Numbered from the stretch's first letter, positions 34,502 to 43,305 are shown. The stretch is 64,000 bases of DNA from Planobispora rosea (GCF_014648175.1 NZ_BMQP01000019.1:62001-126000), one strand, 5' to 3'. Numbers and translations are program-made. The notes: a model not told the origin generated them from the letters alone.

Positions 34502-35149
34502 ATGGCCGAGCAGGAGGCGGTGCCGGGCTCCCCGGCGGACGCGCCGATCGACTCCGGCGACTCCAGCGCGGGCACCCGGGTCGCGCGCTGGGTGACCGGG
34601 CTGTTCGCCCCGCAGGCGCTGGTCATCGGGCTGCCGCCGGTCATCGGGCTGATGACCGGCGGCTGGCCGGGCGCCGGCTGGGGGCTGATGGCCTCGGCGC
34701 TGTGCGGCGGGGTCCCGGCCGGAGTGATCATGGCCGGGGTCCGCGCCGGGCGGCTGGACTCCCACCACCTGGTGGACCGCGCGAGCCGGACCAGGCCGCT
34801 GCTGGTGGCGATGGTCGCGGTGATCGCGGCGCTGGTGCTGCTGGCCGTCCTGGACGCGCCCCGGCTCCTGGTGGCCACGGTGACCGCCATGCTGGCCGCG
34901 CTCGCCCTGACGGTCCCGATCACCCTGCGGTGGAAGATCTCCTTCCACGCGGCCGTGTCGGCGGGCACGGTGGTGCTCCTGGCCCACGTGCTGCCGGCCG
35001 TACCGACCCTGACGGCGGGCGCGCTGCTCGTGGCGCTGATCTGCTGGGCCCGGGTACGGCTCGAGCACCACACCTGGGCCCAGGTCGCCGCCGGGGTGGT
35101 CAGCGGCGCGGGCTCGGCGTGGGCGACCCTGGCGGCGTTCGGCATCTGA
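34502..35149 (+). CDS. PAP2-like integral membrane protein
   Basis: Protein of 215 residues with about five to six membrane helices (APQALVIGLPPVIGLM, LLVAMVAVIAALVLLAVL, LTAGALLVALICWARV). The end, RVRLEHHTWAQVAAGVVSG, matches the third signature of PAP2 phosphatases, with the nucleophile-side His, and KISFHAAVSAG stands in place of the PSGHA motif; the match is partial, so activity on lipid phosphates is uncertain. It lies four bases after dapD and is probably co-transcribed with it. Its role next to lysine synthesis is not clear. Confidence 0.6.
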   Translation: MAEQEAVPGSPADAPIDSGDSSAGTRVARWVTGLFAPQALVIGLPPVIGLMTGGWPGAGWGLMASALCGGVPAGVIMAGVRAGRLDSHHLVDRASRTRPLLVAMVAVIAALVLLAVLDAPRLLVATVTAMLAALALTVPITLRWKISFHAAVSAGTVVLLAHVLPAVPTLTAGALLVALICWARVRLEHHTWAQVAAGVVSGAGSAWATLAAFGI

Positions 35150-35257
35150 GCGCCGGCCGACCGGCACGTCGCGGGGCCCGTACCCGGCGGTGAGCGACGT
35201 CGGCCGGCAGCCGTTCCCGCCCTGACACCGCGGTCCGCGACGGTGGGCCGGCGGAGG

Positions 35258-35668
35258 TCACACCGCCGGCGGCGCGACCTCCCCCATCGCCTCGCGCCGG
35301 ATCCGTTCGAACTGGGCGCCCATCGCCTCGGCCAGCGCGTTCGCTCCCGACAGCGGCCGGACCATGACGGTGAGCTCGCCGATGAGGCCGTCGTCGTCGA
35401 AGTGCAGGAAATCGGAACCGTGGACCTGCCTGCCGTTCACCGTCGCCCGGAACATGAGCACGTGGTCACGGCCGCCGGCGTCGGCGATCTCCCGGACGTA
35501 GTGGAAGTCCTCGAAGACTCTCATGACGCCGCGCAGGATCGCCGCCGTGATGGCCTTGCCGGGATACGGCTTGTAGGCGACCGGACTGATGAACACGACG
35601 TCGTCGGCGAGAAGCGCTTCCACGGCCGCGGCGTCGCGTGCCTCGACGGCCTGGCGGAACGGATGCAT
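35258..35668 (-). CDS. SnoaL/NTF2-like protein
   Basis: Small cone-fold protein of 136 residues: FRQAVEARDAAAVEALLADDVVF, ISPVAYKPYPGKAIT, then ELTVMVRPLSGANALAEAMG. The fold serves many enzymes and binding proteins, so no substrate can be given. ATG 35668 is preferred, five bases after GGGG; GTG 35674 would start at the ribosome site itself. A dyad at 35678-35695 lies just upstream, so the gene is likely repressed by a regulator not identified here. Confidence 0.75.
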   Translation of the reverse strand: MHPFRQAVEARDAAAVEALLADDVVFISPVAYKPYPGKAITAAILRGVMRVFEDFHYVREIADAGGRDHVLMFRATVNGRQVHGSDFLHFDDDGLIGELTVMVRPLSGANALAEAMGAQFERIRREAMGEVAPPAV

Positions 35669-35677
35669 GCCCACCCC

Positions 35678-35695
35678 TAGTCAATTTGTTTACTA
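35678..35695. promoter_or_regulatory. AT-rich dyad upstream of the SnoaL-like gene
   Basis: TAGTCAA-TTTG-TTTACTA forms seven-base arms with six pairs in an otherwise GC-rich region. It overlaps the expected promoter and resembles a repressor operator. Its regulator is unknown; the PadR gene 1.6 kb away is one candidate. Confidence 0.45.
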
Positions 35696-35814
35696 TTCAC
35701 GGCTGACAGTAGTTCCGCCGGGAGGCGTTGTCCAGGCATCGGCAGCCGTCCCGTCGCACCGCCGACCACGCTGGAGGGCGGGCAGGAGCGCCCGCGTGCG
35801 AGCCGAGCCGCGCG

Positions 35815-36405
35815 CTACCGGCGCACGTCGTACCGGAGGTGAGTGACGCGGTCGCCTTGGACGATCTCCGGGTCGCCGAGGAGCACCAGCGGGCCGTCGT
35901 AGGCGCCGAAGAACCGTACGCCCTTGCCGAAGACCACCGGGACCAGGTCGACCTGGAGTTCGTCCACCAGGCCGGCGGCCAGGGCCTGGCCGAGCAGGTC
36001 GCCGCCGGTCAGCGACACGTCCTTGTCCCCGGCGGCGGTCTTGGCCTGGGCGATCGCGCTCGCCAGACCGTCGGTGACGAACGTGAACGGCGCCTCGGGG
36101 AACGGCCAGTCCGCCGGCGGTTCGTGGGTCACCACGAAGACGGCGTCACCGGCTGCGGGGCGGCCGTTCCAGCCGTTGGTGAGGTCGAACAGCCGGCGAC
36201 CGATCACGGCCGCTCCGATCCGCGGCCAGGTCCGCTCCATGTAGGCGGCGCTGGCGGCCGACACGTGGAAGACCCGCTCCGGGTCGCCGCCGTTGAAGGG
36301 GACGTCCCCGTTGCCGTACCAGTCGAAGAGCGGGCCCACCTGGCCGGACTCGTCGGCGATGAACCCGTCCAGCGACACCGTCGCGCTCGCGATCACCTTG
36401 CCCAT
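35815..36405 (-). CDS. Dihydrofolate reductase-like (RibD C-terminal) protein
   Basis: Protein of 196 residues of the YyaP/YwjB type. Features are GKVIASATVSLDGFIADESG at the N-terminus, AAVIGRRLFDLTNGW, DKDVSLTGGDLLGQALAAGLVD and VPVVFGKGVRFF near the end, forming the NADPH-binding Rossmann-like fold of RibD_C. These proteins are probable NADPH-dependent reductases of unknown substrate, rarely true folate enzymes. The start is ATG 36405 with AAAGGA nine bases upstream. The long open frame continuing upstream is a shadow. Confidence 0.85.
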   Translation of the reverse strand: MGKVIASATVSLDGFIADESGQVGPLFDWYGNGDVPFNGGDPERVFHVSAASAAYMERTWPRIGAAVIGRRLFDLTNGWNGRPAAGDAVFVVTHEPPADWPFPEAPFTFVTDGLASAIAQAKTAAGDKDVSLTGGDLLGQALAAGLVDELQVDLVPVVFGKGVRFFGAYDGPLVLLGDPEIVQGDRVTHLRYDVRR

Positions 36406-36493
36406 GGTGCGCAGTCCTTTCTGAAGACCGGATCTGCCTGGGACGTCGGAGCCGACGCGCCGGATCGGACAACGGACCGGCACGATCCGCCGT

Positions 36494-36554
36494 CTTTTTT
36501 CCCGGCTTTTTCCGGCCTCTTTCCCGCCCTCTTTTCCCGCACTCTGTTTTCCGG
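36494..36554. repeat. Degenerate T/C-rich tandem repeat
   Basis: Five irregular units of 11 to 14 bases of the type CTTTTTCCCGGC lie between the reductase gene and the DUF6434-like gene. The tract is purine-rich on the other strand and stands out in this GC-rich DNA. Function unknown. Confidence 0.55.
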
Positions 36555-36616
36555 GACGGGCGCCCGGATCGCAGGGGCGCCGGGGATTGTCGGGCGCCTC
36601 TGCCATTCTCGTCCCC

Positions 36617-37180
36617 ATGACCGACCTCCGCCCCGCCCTCACCCCCGAGCTGACCGGACAGGAGCTGATGCGCTGGTACTGGCGCAAGGACGAGCTGGTC
36701 GCCCTCGCCCGGCGGATCGGCGCCGGCACCGGCGGCGGCAAGCACGACCTGCTGGCCCGTCTGGCGGCGGCCCTGGACGGCCGCCCCCTCCCGCAGCCGC
36801 CCCCGGCGGCCCGCAGGCCACCGGCAGCCCGGTTGCCCGAGCCGCTGACGCCGGACACCGTGCTTCCCGACGGACAGCGCTGCAGCCAGCAGCTGCGCGC
36901 CTTCTTCCGGGAGCGGATCGGTGCCGCCTTCCACTTCGACGCCGCGATGCGCGAGTTCATCGCCACCGGCGCCGGGCGCACCCTCGGAGAGGCCGTACGG
37001 CACTGGCACGCGACGCGTCAGGCCCCGCCCTCTCAGATCGGCGCCCAGTTCGAGCTCAACCGCTTCCTTCGCGACTGGCACGCGGCCCACCCCGGCGCCG
37101 GTCGCCACGAGGCCCTGCGAGCCTGGCGGCACCATCGCTCCCTGCCTGTCGAGGCCCGCCCCCGGATTCGAACCGGATGA
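36617..37180 (+). CDS. SAP-like and DUF6434 domain protein
   Basis: Protein of 187 residues from ATG 36617. Residues 10-55 (LTGQELMRWYWRKDELVAL and KHDLLARLAAAL) look like a SAP-type helical motif, which often binds nucleic acid. Residues 75-140 (LPDGQRCSQQLRAFFRERIG) match the DUF6434 family of unknown function, and the end is Arg/His-rich. The last codons overlap a sequence that reads on the other strand as a tRNA T-arm. No operon partner is evident. Confidence 0.65.
   Translation: MTDLRPALTPELTGQELMRWYWRKDELVALARRIGAGTGGGKHDLLARLAAALDGRPLPQPPPAARRPPAARLPEPLTPDTVLPDGQRCSQQLRAFFRERIGAAFHFDAAMREFIATGAGRTLGEAVRHWHATRQAPPSQIGAQFELNRFLRDWHAAHPGAGRHEALRAWRHHRSLPVEARPRIRTG
37151..37175 (-). other. 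tRNA 3'-end-like remnant, possible old att site
   Basis: On the minus strand GGTTCGAATCC followed by GGGGGCGGGC reads as a T-arm and the 3' acceptor strand of a tRNA. No matching 5' half or D-arm is found upstream, so it is not an intact tRNA. tRNA 3' ends are common integration sites. It is also coding for the neighbouring protein, so chance is possible. Confidence 0.3.
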
Positions 37181-37290
37181 CGCTCGCACGGGGATCTCTC
37201 CTCGCGGCGGACGTGCCGGGACCTCGTCGGCTCACGCACCGCCGTGATCGAGCGGTATCACGCCGGCAGGCTCAGCGGCCGGCACGGTGC

Positions 37291-37296
37291 TACCTT
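37291..37296 (+). promoter_or_regulatory. Possible -10 element of a leaderless padR mRNA
   Basis: TACCTT fits TAnnnT and lies six bases before GTG 37303, where no ribosome site exists. This suggests a leaderless transcript. Confidence 0.3.
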
Positions 37297-37302
37297 GGGC
37301 GC

Positions 37303-37866
37303 GTGTCGTTGCGCCACGCGGTGATGGCCGCGCTGCTGGAGGGTGAGGCGTCCGGATACGACCTGGCCAAGGGGTTCGACGCGTCGGTGGCCAACTTCTG
37401 GATGGCCACGCCCCAGCAGCTGTACCGGGAGCTGGACAGAATGCAGGCCGAGGGCCTGGTCCGGGCACGGGTCGTCCGGCAGGAGCGCCGCCCCGACAAG
37501 CGGCTTTTCTCCCTGACCGGGACCGGACGCCGCGTGCTGCACGAGTTCACCGCCGCGCCGCCGCGGCCGGGTGCGATCCGCGACGAGCTGATGGTCAAGG
37601 TGCAGGCCGTTGACGCCGGTGACGTCGAGGCCGTGCGAGCCGCCGTCGAGGAGCGCATGGCCTGGGCCCAAGCCAAGATCGCCCGATACGAGCGGCTGCG
37701 CGCCCGGTTGCTGGACGGCCGCGGCGAGGAGGAGTACCTGGCGCGCGCCGAGCGCGTCGGCCCCTATCTGACGCTGATGCGCGGTCTGGCCTTCGAACGC
37801 GAGAATCAGCGGTGGGGCGAATGGGCTCTGGCCGTGCTCCGGCGGCGTTCGGCCGCGACCGGGTGA
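37303..37866 (+). CDS. PadR family transcriptional regulator
   Basis: Repressor of 187 residues. The winged helix at residues 1-80 is typical of PadR (LRHAVMAALLEGEASGYDLA, FWMATPQQLYRELDRMQAEG, RPDKRLFSLTGTGRRVL). A C-terminal helical dimerisation arm follows (ERMAWAQAKIARYERLRARL). Ligands of the family are often phenolics or drugs. The start at GTG 37303 has no ribosome site and may be leaderless. It stands alone, so its targets cannot be named. Confidence 0.9.
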   Translation: MSLRHAVMAALLEGEASGYDLAKGFDASVANFWMATPQQLYRELDRMQAEGLVRARVVRQERRPDKRLFSLTGTGRRVLHEFTAAPPRPGAIRDELMVKVQAVDAGDVEAVRAAVEERMAWAQAKIARYERLRARLLDGRGEEEYLARAERVGPYLTLMRGLAFERENQRWGEWALAVLRRRSAATG

Positions 37867-37912
37867 GGTTCCGGGAAACCGGCCGGCGGCGGACAGGACG
37901 GACGGCCGGGGT

Positions 37913-38542
37913 TCAGGATCTCAGGTAGGCCAGGACGGCCAGGACCCGGCGGTGGTCGTCCGGGGCCGGGGGCAGGTCGAGCTTGGTGAGGATGCCGGCG
38001 ATGTGCTTGGCGACGGCGGCCTCGGTCACCACGAGCGCGCGGGCGACCGCCGCGTTGGAGCGGCCCTCCGCGACCAGGGCGAGGACCTCGCGCTCCCGCG
38101 GGGTGAGGCGCTGGAGCGGGTCCCGGCGCCGGGCGAGGAGCTGTTTGACCACCTCGGGGTCCACGACCGTGCCTCCGGCCGCCACCCGCTCCAGCGCGTC
38201 GGCGAACTCCGTCACGTGGCCGATCCGGTCCTTGAGCAGGTAGCCGATGCCCGGCCCCATGATCTCCTCGACATACGCCTGCTGGACGTACTGGCTGAGG
38301 ACCAGCACGGGGAGGGCGGGACGCGCCCGGCGCAGGGTGAGGGCGGCGCGCAGGCCCTCGTCGGTGAAACCGGGGGGCATCCGCACGTCGGTCACCACGA
38401 TGTCCGGCGCGTGCTCCTCGACGGCGGCGACGAGAGCGGGGGCGTCGCCCACGGCGGCGGCCACGGTGTGACCGAAGCGCTCCAGCAGGCCGACCAGCCC
38501 CTCACGGAGCAGTACGGAGTCCTCCGCCATGACTACCCGCAC
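37913..38542 (-). CDS. NarL/LuxR family response regulator
   Basis: Protein of 209 residues. The receiver domain has the acidic pair (MAEDS), the phospho-acceptor in VVTDVRMPPG (Asp about 51) and the Lys in LLKDRIG. The C-terminal LuxR helix-turn-helix reads LTPREREVLALVAEGRSNAAV and VTEAAVAKHIAGILTKL. It follows the histidine kinase by 76 bases on the same strand and is surely its partner. Together they probably regulate the divergent ABC transporter. Confidence 0.93.
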   Translation of the reverse strand: MRVVMAEDSVLLREGLVGLLERFGHTVAAAVGDAPALVAAVEEHAPDIVVTDVRMPPGFTDEGLRAALTLRRARPALPVLVLSQYVQQAYVEEIMGPGIGYLLKDRIGHVTEFADALERVAAGGTVVDPEVVKQLLARRRDPLQRLTPREREVLALVAEGRSNAAVARALVVTEAAVAKHIAGILTKLDLPPAPDDHRRVLAVLAYLRS

Positions 38543-38618
38543 AACGCACCTCTCCCGATCACGATCACCCTACGCCCTCCACCGGAACCATGATCGACGA
38601 ATCGCCCTCCGGCCGGGA

Positions 38619-39836
38619 TCACCCGCACGGGATCTCCACCCGCACCACGGTCGGCCCCCCGGCCGGACTGGACACCGAGATCCCGCCGCCCACCGCCGCG
38701 ACCCGGTCGGCCAGCCCGGCCAGCCCGGTCCCCCCGGCCGGATCGGCCCCGCCGATCCCGTCGTCGCGGATCTCCATCATGAACGTCTCCCCCGCCATGC
38801 GGCCCCGGATCCGGCAGCGGCCCGCCCGGCTGTGCCTGGCGACGTTGGCGAGCGCCTCGGTGATCACGAAGTAGGCCGCGGCCTCGATCGGGGCGGGCAG
38901 CCTGCCGGGCAGCACGATGTCGACCTCGGCCGGGACGGGCGAGCGCCCGGCCACGTCCGAGGCGGCGTCGGGCAGACCCAGGTCGGTGAGGACCTTCGGG
39001 TGCACGCCGCGGATCAGCTCGCGCAGCTCGGCCAGGGCGAGCAGCGCCTGCTCGTGCGCCTCGGCGACCCGCACGGCCGCCGGGGAACCCGGTTCCAGGT
39101 CCAGTCCGGCCATCCCCAGCGTCAGCGTGAGCGCGACCAGCCGCTGCTGCGCGCCGTCGTGCAGGTCCCGCTCGATCCGGCGCCGCTCCAGCTCGAAGGC
39201 GTCCACCAGGCGGGCCCGGGAGCGGACGACCTCGACCAGCTCGGCGTCACGGGGGGCGAGGATCACCCGGGTCAGCGTCGCCCGCGTCCCGGCCCAGGCC
39301 GCCATGGGGTAGGCCGCGATCGGCAGGAGCACGGCCCCGGCCACGGCCGTGCCCAGTCCCAGCCCCAGTGACGCGTCCGGCTGGAACGGCCCCGACAGGA
39401 GCATGAGGGGGAACCAGAAGGACAGGCCGACCACCGTCAGGTCGATCCACCCCAGGACGAGCAGCGCGAGCAGCGTGTACCCGAACTCCCGCCAGGTGGC
39501 CTCCTCCCGCAGGCGGGTGCGCAGCCAGGCGCGCGGGCCCGGCCCGGGAGGCGTGCCGTGCGCGTCCGGGACGGGCGCGGAGTCGATCAGCCGCAGCCGC
39601 CACCGCTCGAGCCGCCCGACCACGAACCCGCCGCACGCCACGGTGAGCGTGCCGAGTGCCAGGGCCACGGGAGCACCGAGGAGGACGGCGACTTCGATCA
39701 GGGTGAGCGCGGCGATCCCGAACAGCGCGCCGGACAGCAGGTACCCCAGGGACCGCCACGGCCACGAGGAGCGCAGGAAGCCCAGCGGCTGCCGGGTGAG
39801 CGCCTCCAGCACGGTCCGGCCGGCCCTGAGCGTCAC
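38619..39836 (-). CDS. Sensor histidine kinase, HisKA_3 type
   Basis: Membrane kinase of 405 residues from GTG 39836, seven bases after AAAGG. Two pairs of membrane helices (residues 28-70 and 105-170) with little between them suggest an intramembrane-sensing type. The dimerisation helix has ERRRIERDLHDGAQQRLVAL with the phospho-accepting His. The ATPase has an N-box (ITEALANVARHS) and DDGIGG and GTGLAGLADRV. It precedes its response regulator, and is divergent from an ABC exporter by 136 bases, the layout of antibiotic- or envelope-stress modules. Confidence 0.92.
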   Translation of the reverse strand: MTLRAGRTVLEALTRQPLGFLRSSWPWRSLGYLLSGALFGIAALTLIEVAVLLGAPVALALGTLTVACGGFVVGRLERWRLRLIDSAPVPDAHGTPPGPGPRAWLRTRLREEATWREFGYTLLALLVLGWIDLTVVGLSFWFPLMLLSGPFQPDASLGLGLGTAVAGAVLLPIAAYPMAAWAGTRATLTRVILAPRDAELVEVVRSRARLVDAFELERRRIERDLHDGAQQRLVALTLTLGMAGLDLEPGSPAAVRVAEAHEQALLALAELRELIRGVHPKVLTDLGLPDAASDVAGRSPVPAEVDIVLPGRLPAPIEAAAYFVITEALANVARHSRAGRCRIRGRMAGETFMMEIRDDGIGGADPAGGTGLAGLADRVAAVGGGISVSSPAGGPTVVRVEIPCG

Positions 39837-39972
39837 GGCGGAGCCTTTCGCCGGAGATTCATGATCCGACCGTAACCACTCCCCGTGGGAGGGCGCAGTA
39901 GTGCCAGGTGTAGTCCCGTTCCTCGCACCACCGCCAATGTGCCGCGGGACCGGCCCGCAGTTGGCTTGCCCC

Positions 39973-40911
39973 ATGACGACTTCCGCTTCCACGACGCCGC
40001 GCGCGGTGACGGACGAGCCCGTCCAGCTGTGGTCCGTGCGCAAGGTGTACGGCTCCGCGGCCGGCGAGGTGACCGCGCTGGACGATGTGACCGTCTCCTT
40101 CCGGGCGGGCACCTTCACCGCCGTGATGGGCCCCTCCGGCTCCGGCAAGTCCACCCTGCTGCACTGCGCGGCCGGGCTGGACCGGCCCACCGACGGCAAA
40201 GTGATCATCGACGGGACCGACCTCGGCCCGCTGGGCGAGACCGCGCTGACCCTGCTGCGCCGCAGGCGGATCGGGTTCGTGTTCCAGGCCTTCAACCTCG
40301 TCTCGGCCCTGACCGCCGAGCAGAACGTGGCGCTGCCGCTCCGGCTGGCCGGGCTCCGGCCTCGGGGCGTGGAGGTGCGGGCGGCGCTGGCCGAGGTGGG
40401 GCTGGCGGACCGGGCCCGGCACCGGCCGGGCGAGCTGTCCGGCGGGGAGCAGCAGCGGGTGGCGATCGCCCGCGCGCTGGTCACCCGGCCGTCGGTGCTC
40501 TTCGCCGACGAGCCCACGGGCGCGCTGGACCGGGCGACCTCGCGGGACGTGCTCAGGCTGCTGCGCGACCTCACCGGCCGCCGGGGTCAGACGGTGGTCA
40601 TGGTGACCCACGACCCGGTCGCCGCGTCCTACGCCGACCGGGTGCTCCTGCTGGCCGACGGCCGGGTGGTGGACGAGTTCACCGCAGCCGACACCGGTCC
40701 CGGGCACGCTGATCCCGGGCACGCTGATCCCGGGCACGCTGATCCCGGGCACGCTGATCCCGGGCACGCTGATCCCGGGCACGCCGGCTCCGGTGGCTCC
40801 GGCTCCGGTGGCTCCGGCTCCGGTGGCGCGGCGGGCCGCGCACCGGCCGGACCGGGGCTGAGCCCCGAGCTGATCGCGTCGCGGATGGCCGCCCTGGAGG
40901 CGTCGTGCTGA
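39973..40911 (+). CDS. ABC transporter ATPase with repeat-bearing C-terminal tail
   Basis: MacB/LolD-like ATPase of 312 residues. Walker A is GPSGSGKST, the signature is LSGGEQQRVAIARAL, and Walker B is VLFADEPTGAL with MVTHDP. After residue 240 the tail holds six DPGHA-type repeats and then GSGGSG repeats, joined to a short helix (ELIASRMAALEASC). The first ATG with family sequence is 39973; earlier in-frame starts add non-conserved residues. The stop overlaps the permease start, so the two genes are coupled. Expression is probably set by the divergent two-component system. Confidence 0.92.
   Translation: MTTSASTTPRAVTDEPVQLWSVRKVYGSAAGEVTALDDVTVSFRAGTFTAVMGPSGSGKSTLLHCAAGLDRPTDGKVIIDGTDLGPLGETALTLLRRRRIGFVFQAFNLVSALTAEQNVALPLRLAGLRPRGVEVRAALAEVGLADRARHRPGELSGGEQQRVAIARALVTRPSVLFADEPTGALDRATSRDVLRLLRDLTGRRGQTVVMVTHDPVAASYADRVLLLADGRVVDEFTAADTGPGHADPGHADPGHADPGHADPGHADPGHAGSGGSGSGGSGSGGAAGRAPAGPGLSPELIASRMAALEASC
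40696..40785. repeat. 15-bp minisatellite in the ABC ATPase gene
   Basis: Six tandem copies of GATCCCGGGCACGCT (first and last slightly changed) encode DPGHA units. They are followed by 15-bp GGCTCCGG-type repeats coding Gly and Ser. Unit length keeps the frame, so copy number could vary between strains. Confidence 0.95.
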
Positions 40912-43301
40912 GGACGGGTATGGCGATGGTGCGGGGCCGGTGGGCCGGCTTCGCCGGGGCGTTCGTCGCCCTCTGCCTGGGCGTGGCGCTCATCTCGATG
41001 ACCGCGCTCATCCAGATGTCGGCCTCGCCGCAGGTCCCCGGCCGGTACGCGGGTACGCCCGTGCTGGTGCGCACCCCGGTCATCGAGCAGGCCGAAGGGG
41101 GCTTCCTGCAGGACCGCCCCTGGTCCCCGGAGACCGCCGCCGCCCTGGCCGGCCGCCTGCGCGGCATCCCCGGTGTGACGGCCGTCGTCCCCGACCGCCC
41201 CTTCTACGCCCAGGCCGTCGCCGGCGGACGCCCCGTCCCGGGAGACGTGCGGGGGTACGGCTGGTCGAGCACGGCGCTGGCACCGTACCGGCTGGTGAGC
41301 GGGAAGGCTCCCGCCCGGGACGGCGAGGTCGTGCTGGACCGGGCGCTCGGGCTCGCCCCCGGCTCCCCGGTCACCCTGCTCACCGCCGCCGGGCCGGTGC
41401 CGTACACCGTCACCGGAACCCTCGACGCGCCCGGGTTCCACGTGACCGACGCGGCGGCGGCCAGGTTGTCCGGCGGGGTACGGGTCATCGGCCTGGTGAC
41501 CGCGCCGGACGCGGATCCGGCGCGGGTGGAGAGCGCGGCCCGCGCGATCGTCGGCGGCGCGGGCGAGGTGCTCTCCGGGGACGCGCGGGCGGCGCTGGAG
41601 TCGCGGGCCGACGAGCGGACCCGGTGGATCGGCATGCAGATCCTGGCGGCCATGACGGCCGTCTCCGGATTCGTGTCGGTGTTCGTGGTGGCGTCCACGT
41701 TCGCGTTCGGCGTGGTCCAGCGGCGGCGCGAGTTCGGGCTGCTGCGGCTGGTCGGGGCCACGCCCCGGCAGGTGCGGCGGATGGTGTACGGCGAGGCGCT
41801 GGCGGTCGGTTCCGCCGCGTCCGCGGCCGGGGCGGTGCTCGGCGCCGCACTGGCGCCCGCGTTCGGCGGCCTGCTGGTGGAGGCGGGGATCGAGCCGCCG
41901 GGCTTCTCGGTCCGGATCGAAGCGTGGCCGCCGGCCGCCGCGTTCGGCGCCGGGCTGGTGGTCGCGCTGCTCGGGGTCTGGTCGGCCTCCCGGCGGGCCG
42001 GGCGGGTGCGTCCGATGGAGGCGCTGCGCGAGGCGGCCGCGGACCGGCGGCCGATGACGCCGCCGCGGTGGATCGGCGGGGCGGTGTTCACCGCGGCGGG
42101 GACCTGGCTCGCCGTCTCCGCGGCCGGGGCCGGGCCGGACTCCGCCACCCGCGCGCTGTACGCCGCGATGGCGCTGATCCTGGCGCTGACCCTGCTGGCC
42201 CCGGCGATCGTCCCGCCGGTCGTGCGGGCGCTGTCGTGGCCGCTGACCCGCGGCCGGGGGGCGACCGGCGTGCTGGTGCGCGAGGGCATGCTGGCGGCGG
42301 TGCGCCGTACCGCGTCCACGACCGCGCCGGTGCTGGTCACCGTGGGCTTCGCCGTCCTGGTCACCGGCATGGTCCAGACGATGGCGGGCGCGGTCGCGAC
42401 GGGCCGGACCACGGCGGTCCAGGCGCGGGCGGTGGTCGTGCCCGACGGCACGCCCGGCCTGTCGGACGCCGTCGTCGCCGCGGTGGACGGGATCGCGACG
42501 CTGCCCACCACGGTGTACGCCGAGGGGATGCCGCCGCTGGAGGCCGTGGGGGTCACCCCGGAGGCGCTGGCCCGGTCGGCGGACCTGCTGCGGGTCGTGG
42601 AGGGCTCCCTCGCGGACCGGGCGGGCGGAGACGGGGTGGTCGTGGCGCGCTGGCTGGCGGACGGGCACGGCTGGCGGCCCGGCACGCGACTGCCGCTGAC
42701 GTTCGAGGACGGCCGTACCGAGACGCTGCCGGTCACGGCCGTCGCCGCCGACGCCCCGGCCGCCGTGCTGCTCCCCCGTGACGCCGTACGGTCCCACGAC
42801 CCCTCGGCGCTGACCGAGGAGATCCTCACCGGCGCCGCCGTGCCCGGCGAGATCCTCGGCGGCCGGGTGCTCACCGCGGACGCCTACGCCAGGGCCGAGC
42901 GGGACGAGGACGACCGGCTGGTCTGGATCTTCACGCTGATCCTGGTCGGCATGGCGGTGGGCTACACCGGCCTGGCGGTCGCGAACACGATGATGATGTC
43001 CACGGTGGACCGGGCCCCCGACTTCCGGGTGCTGCGGATGTCGGGGGCCACTCCCCGGCAGGTGCTCGGGACGGTCGCCGCCGAGTCGGTCATCGTGGCC
43101 GCGCTCGGCACCGCACTCGGCGCGGCGGTCGCGCTGCCCGCGCTGCTGGGCGTGCGGTCCGCGCTGGCCGCGGGGATCGGCTCGGCCGTGGAACTGATCG
43201 TCCCGTGGCCGGTCGTGCTCGGCGCGGCCGGAGGCTGCCTGGTGCTGACGCTGGCCGCCTCGGTGATCCCGGCGCTGGCGGCCGTACGGCGCGCCCGCTG
43301 A
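40905..43301 (+). CDS. FtsX-family ABC transporter permease
   Basis: Permease of 798 residues from GTG 40905, behind GGAGG and overlapping the ATPase stop by seven bases. It has two FtsX-type halves: a first helix (GFAGAFVALCLGVALISM), a large extracytoplasmic domain, three helices about 240-360 with the LLRLVGATPRQVRRMVYGE coupling motif, then a second set starting about 375 and a final three-helix FtsX unit with VLRMSGATPRQVLGTVAAE. Such two-unit permeases export or detach lipids and peptides. With the divergent kinase pair it may resist an envelope-active compound. Confidence 0.92.
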   Translation: MLRTGMAMVRGRWAGFAGAFVALCLGVALISMTALIQMSASPQVPGRYAGTPVLVRTPVIEQAEGGFLQDRPWSPETAAALAGRLRGIPGVTAVVPDRPFYAQAVAGGRPVPGDVRGYGWSSTALAPYRLVSGKAPARDGEVVLDRALGLAPGSPVTLLTAAGPVPYTVTGTLDAPGFHVTDAAAARLSGGVRVIGLVTAPDADPARVESAARAIVGGAGEVLSGDARAALESRADERTRWIGMQILAAMTAVSGFVSVFVVASTFAFGVVQRRREFGLLRLVGATPRQVRRMVYGEALAVGSAASAAGAVLGAALAPAFGGLLVEAGIEPPGFSVRIEAWPPAAAFGAGLVVALLGVWSASRRAGRVRPMEALREAAADRRPMTPPRWIGGAVFTAAGTWLAVSAAGAGPDSATRALYAAMALILALTLLAPAIVPPVVRALSWPLTRGRGATGVLVREGMLAAVRRTASTTAPVLVTVGFAVLVTGMVQTMAGAVATGRTTAVQARAVVVPDGTPGLSDAVVAAVDGIATLPTTVYAEGMPPLEAVGVTPEALARSADLLRVVEGSLADRAGGDGVVVARWLADGHGWRPGTRLPLTFEDGRTETLPVTAVAADAPAAVLLPRDAVRSHDPSALTEEILTGAAVPGEILGGRVLTADAYARAERDEDDRLVWIFTLILVGMAVGYTGLAVANTMMMSTVDRAPDFRVLRMSGATPRQVLGTVAAESVIVAALGTALGAAVALPALLGVRSALAAGIGSAVELIVPWPVVLGAAGGCLVLTLAASVIPALAAVRRAR

Positions 43302-43305
43302 ACGT

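Noticed and set aside
37151..37240. Intact tRNA gene on the minus strand
   Set aside because: Only the T-arm and 3' acceptor strand are recognisable; no D-arm, anticodon arm or matching 5' acceptor strand was found.
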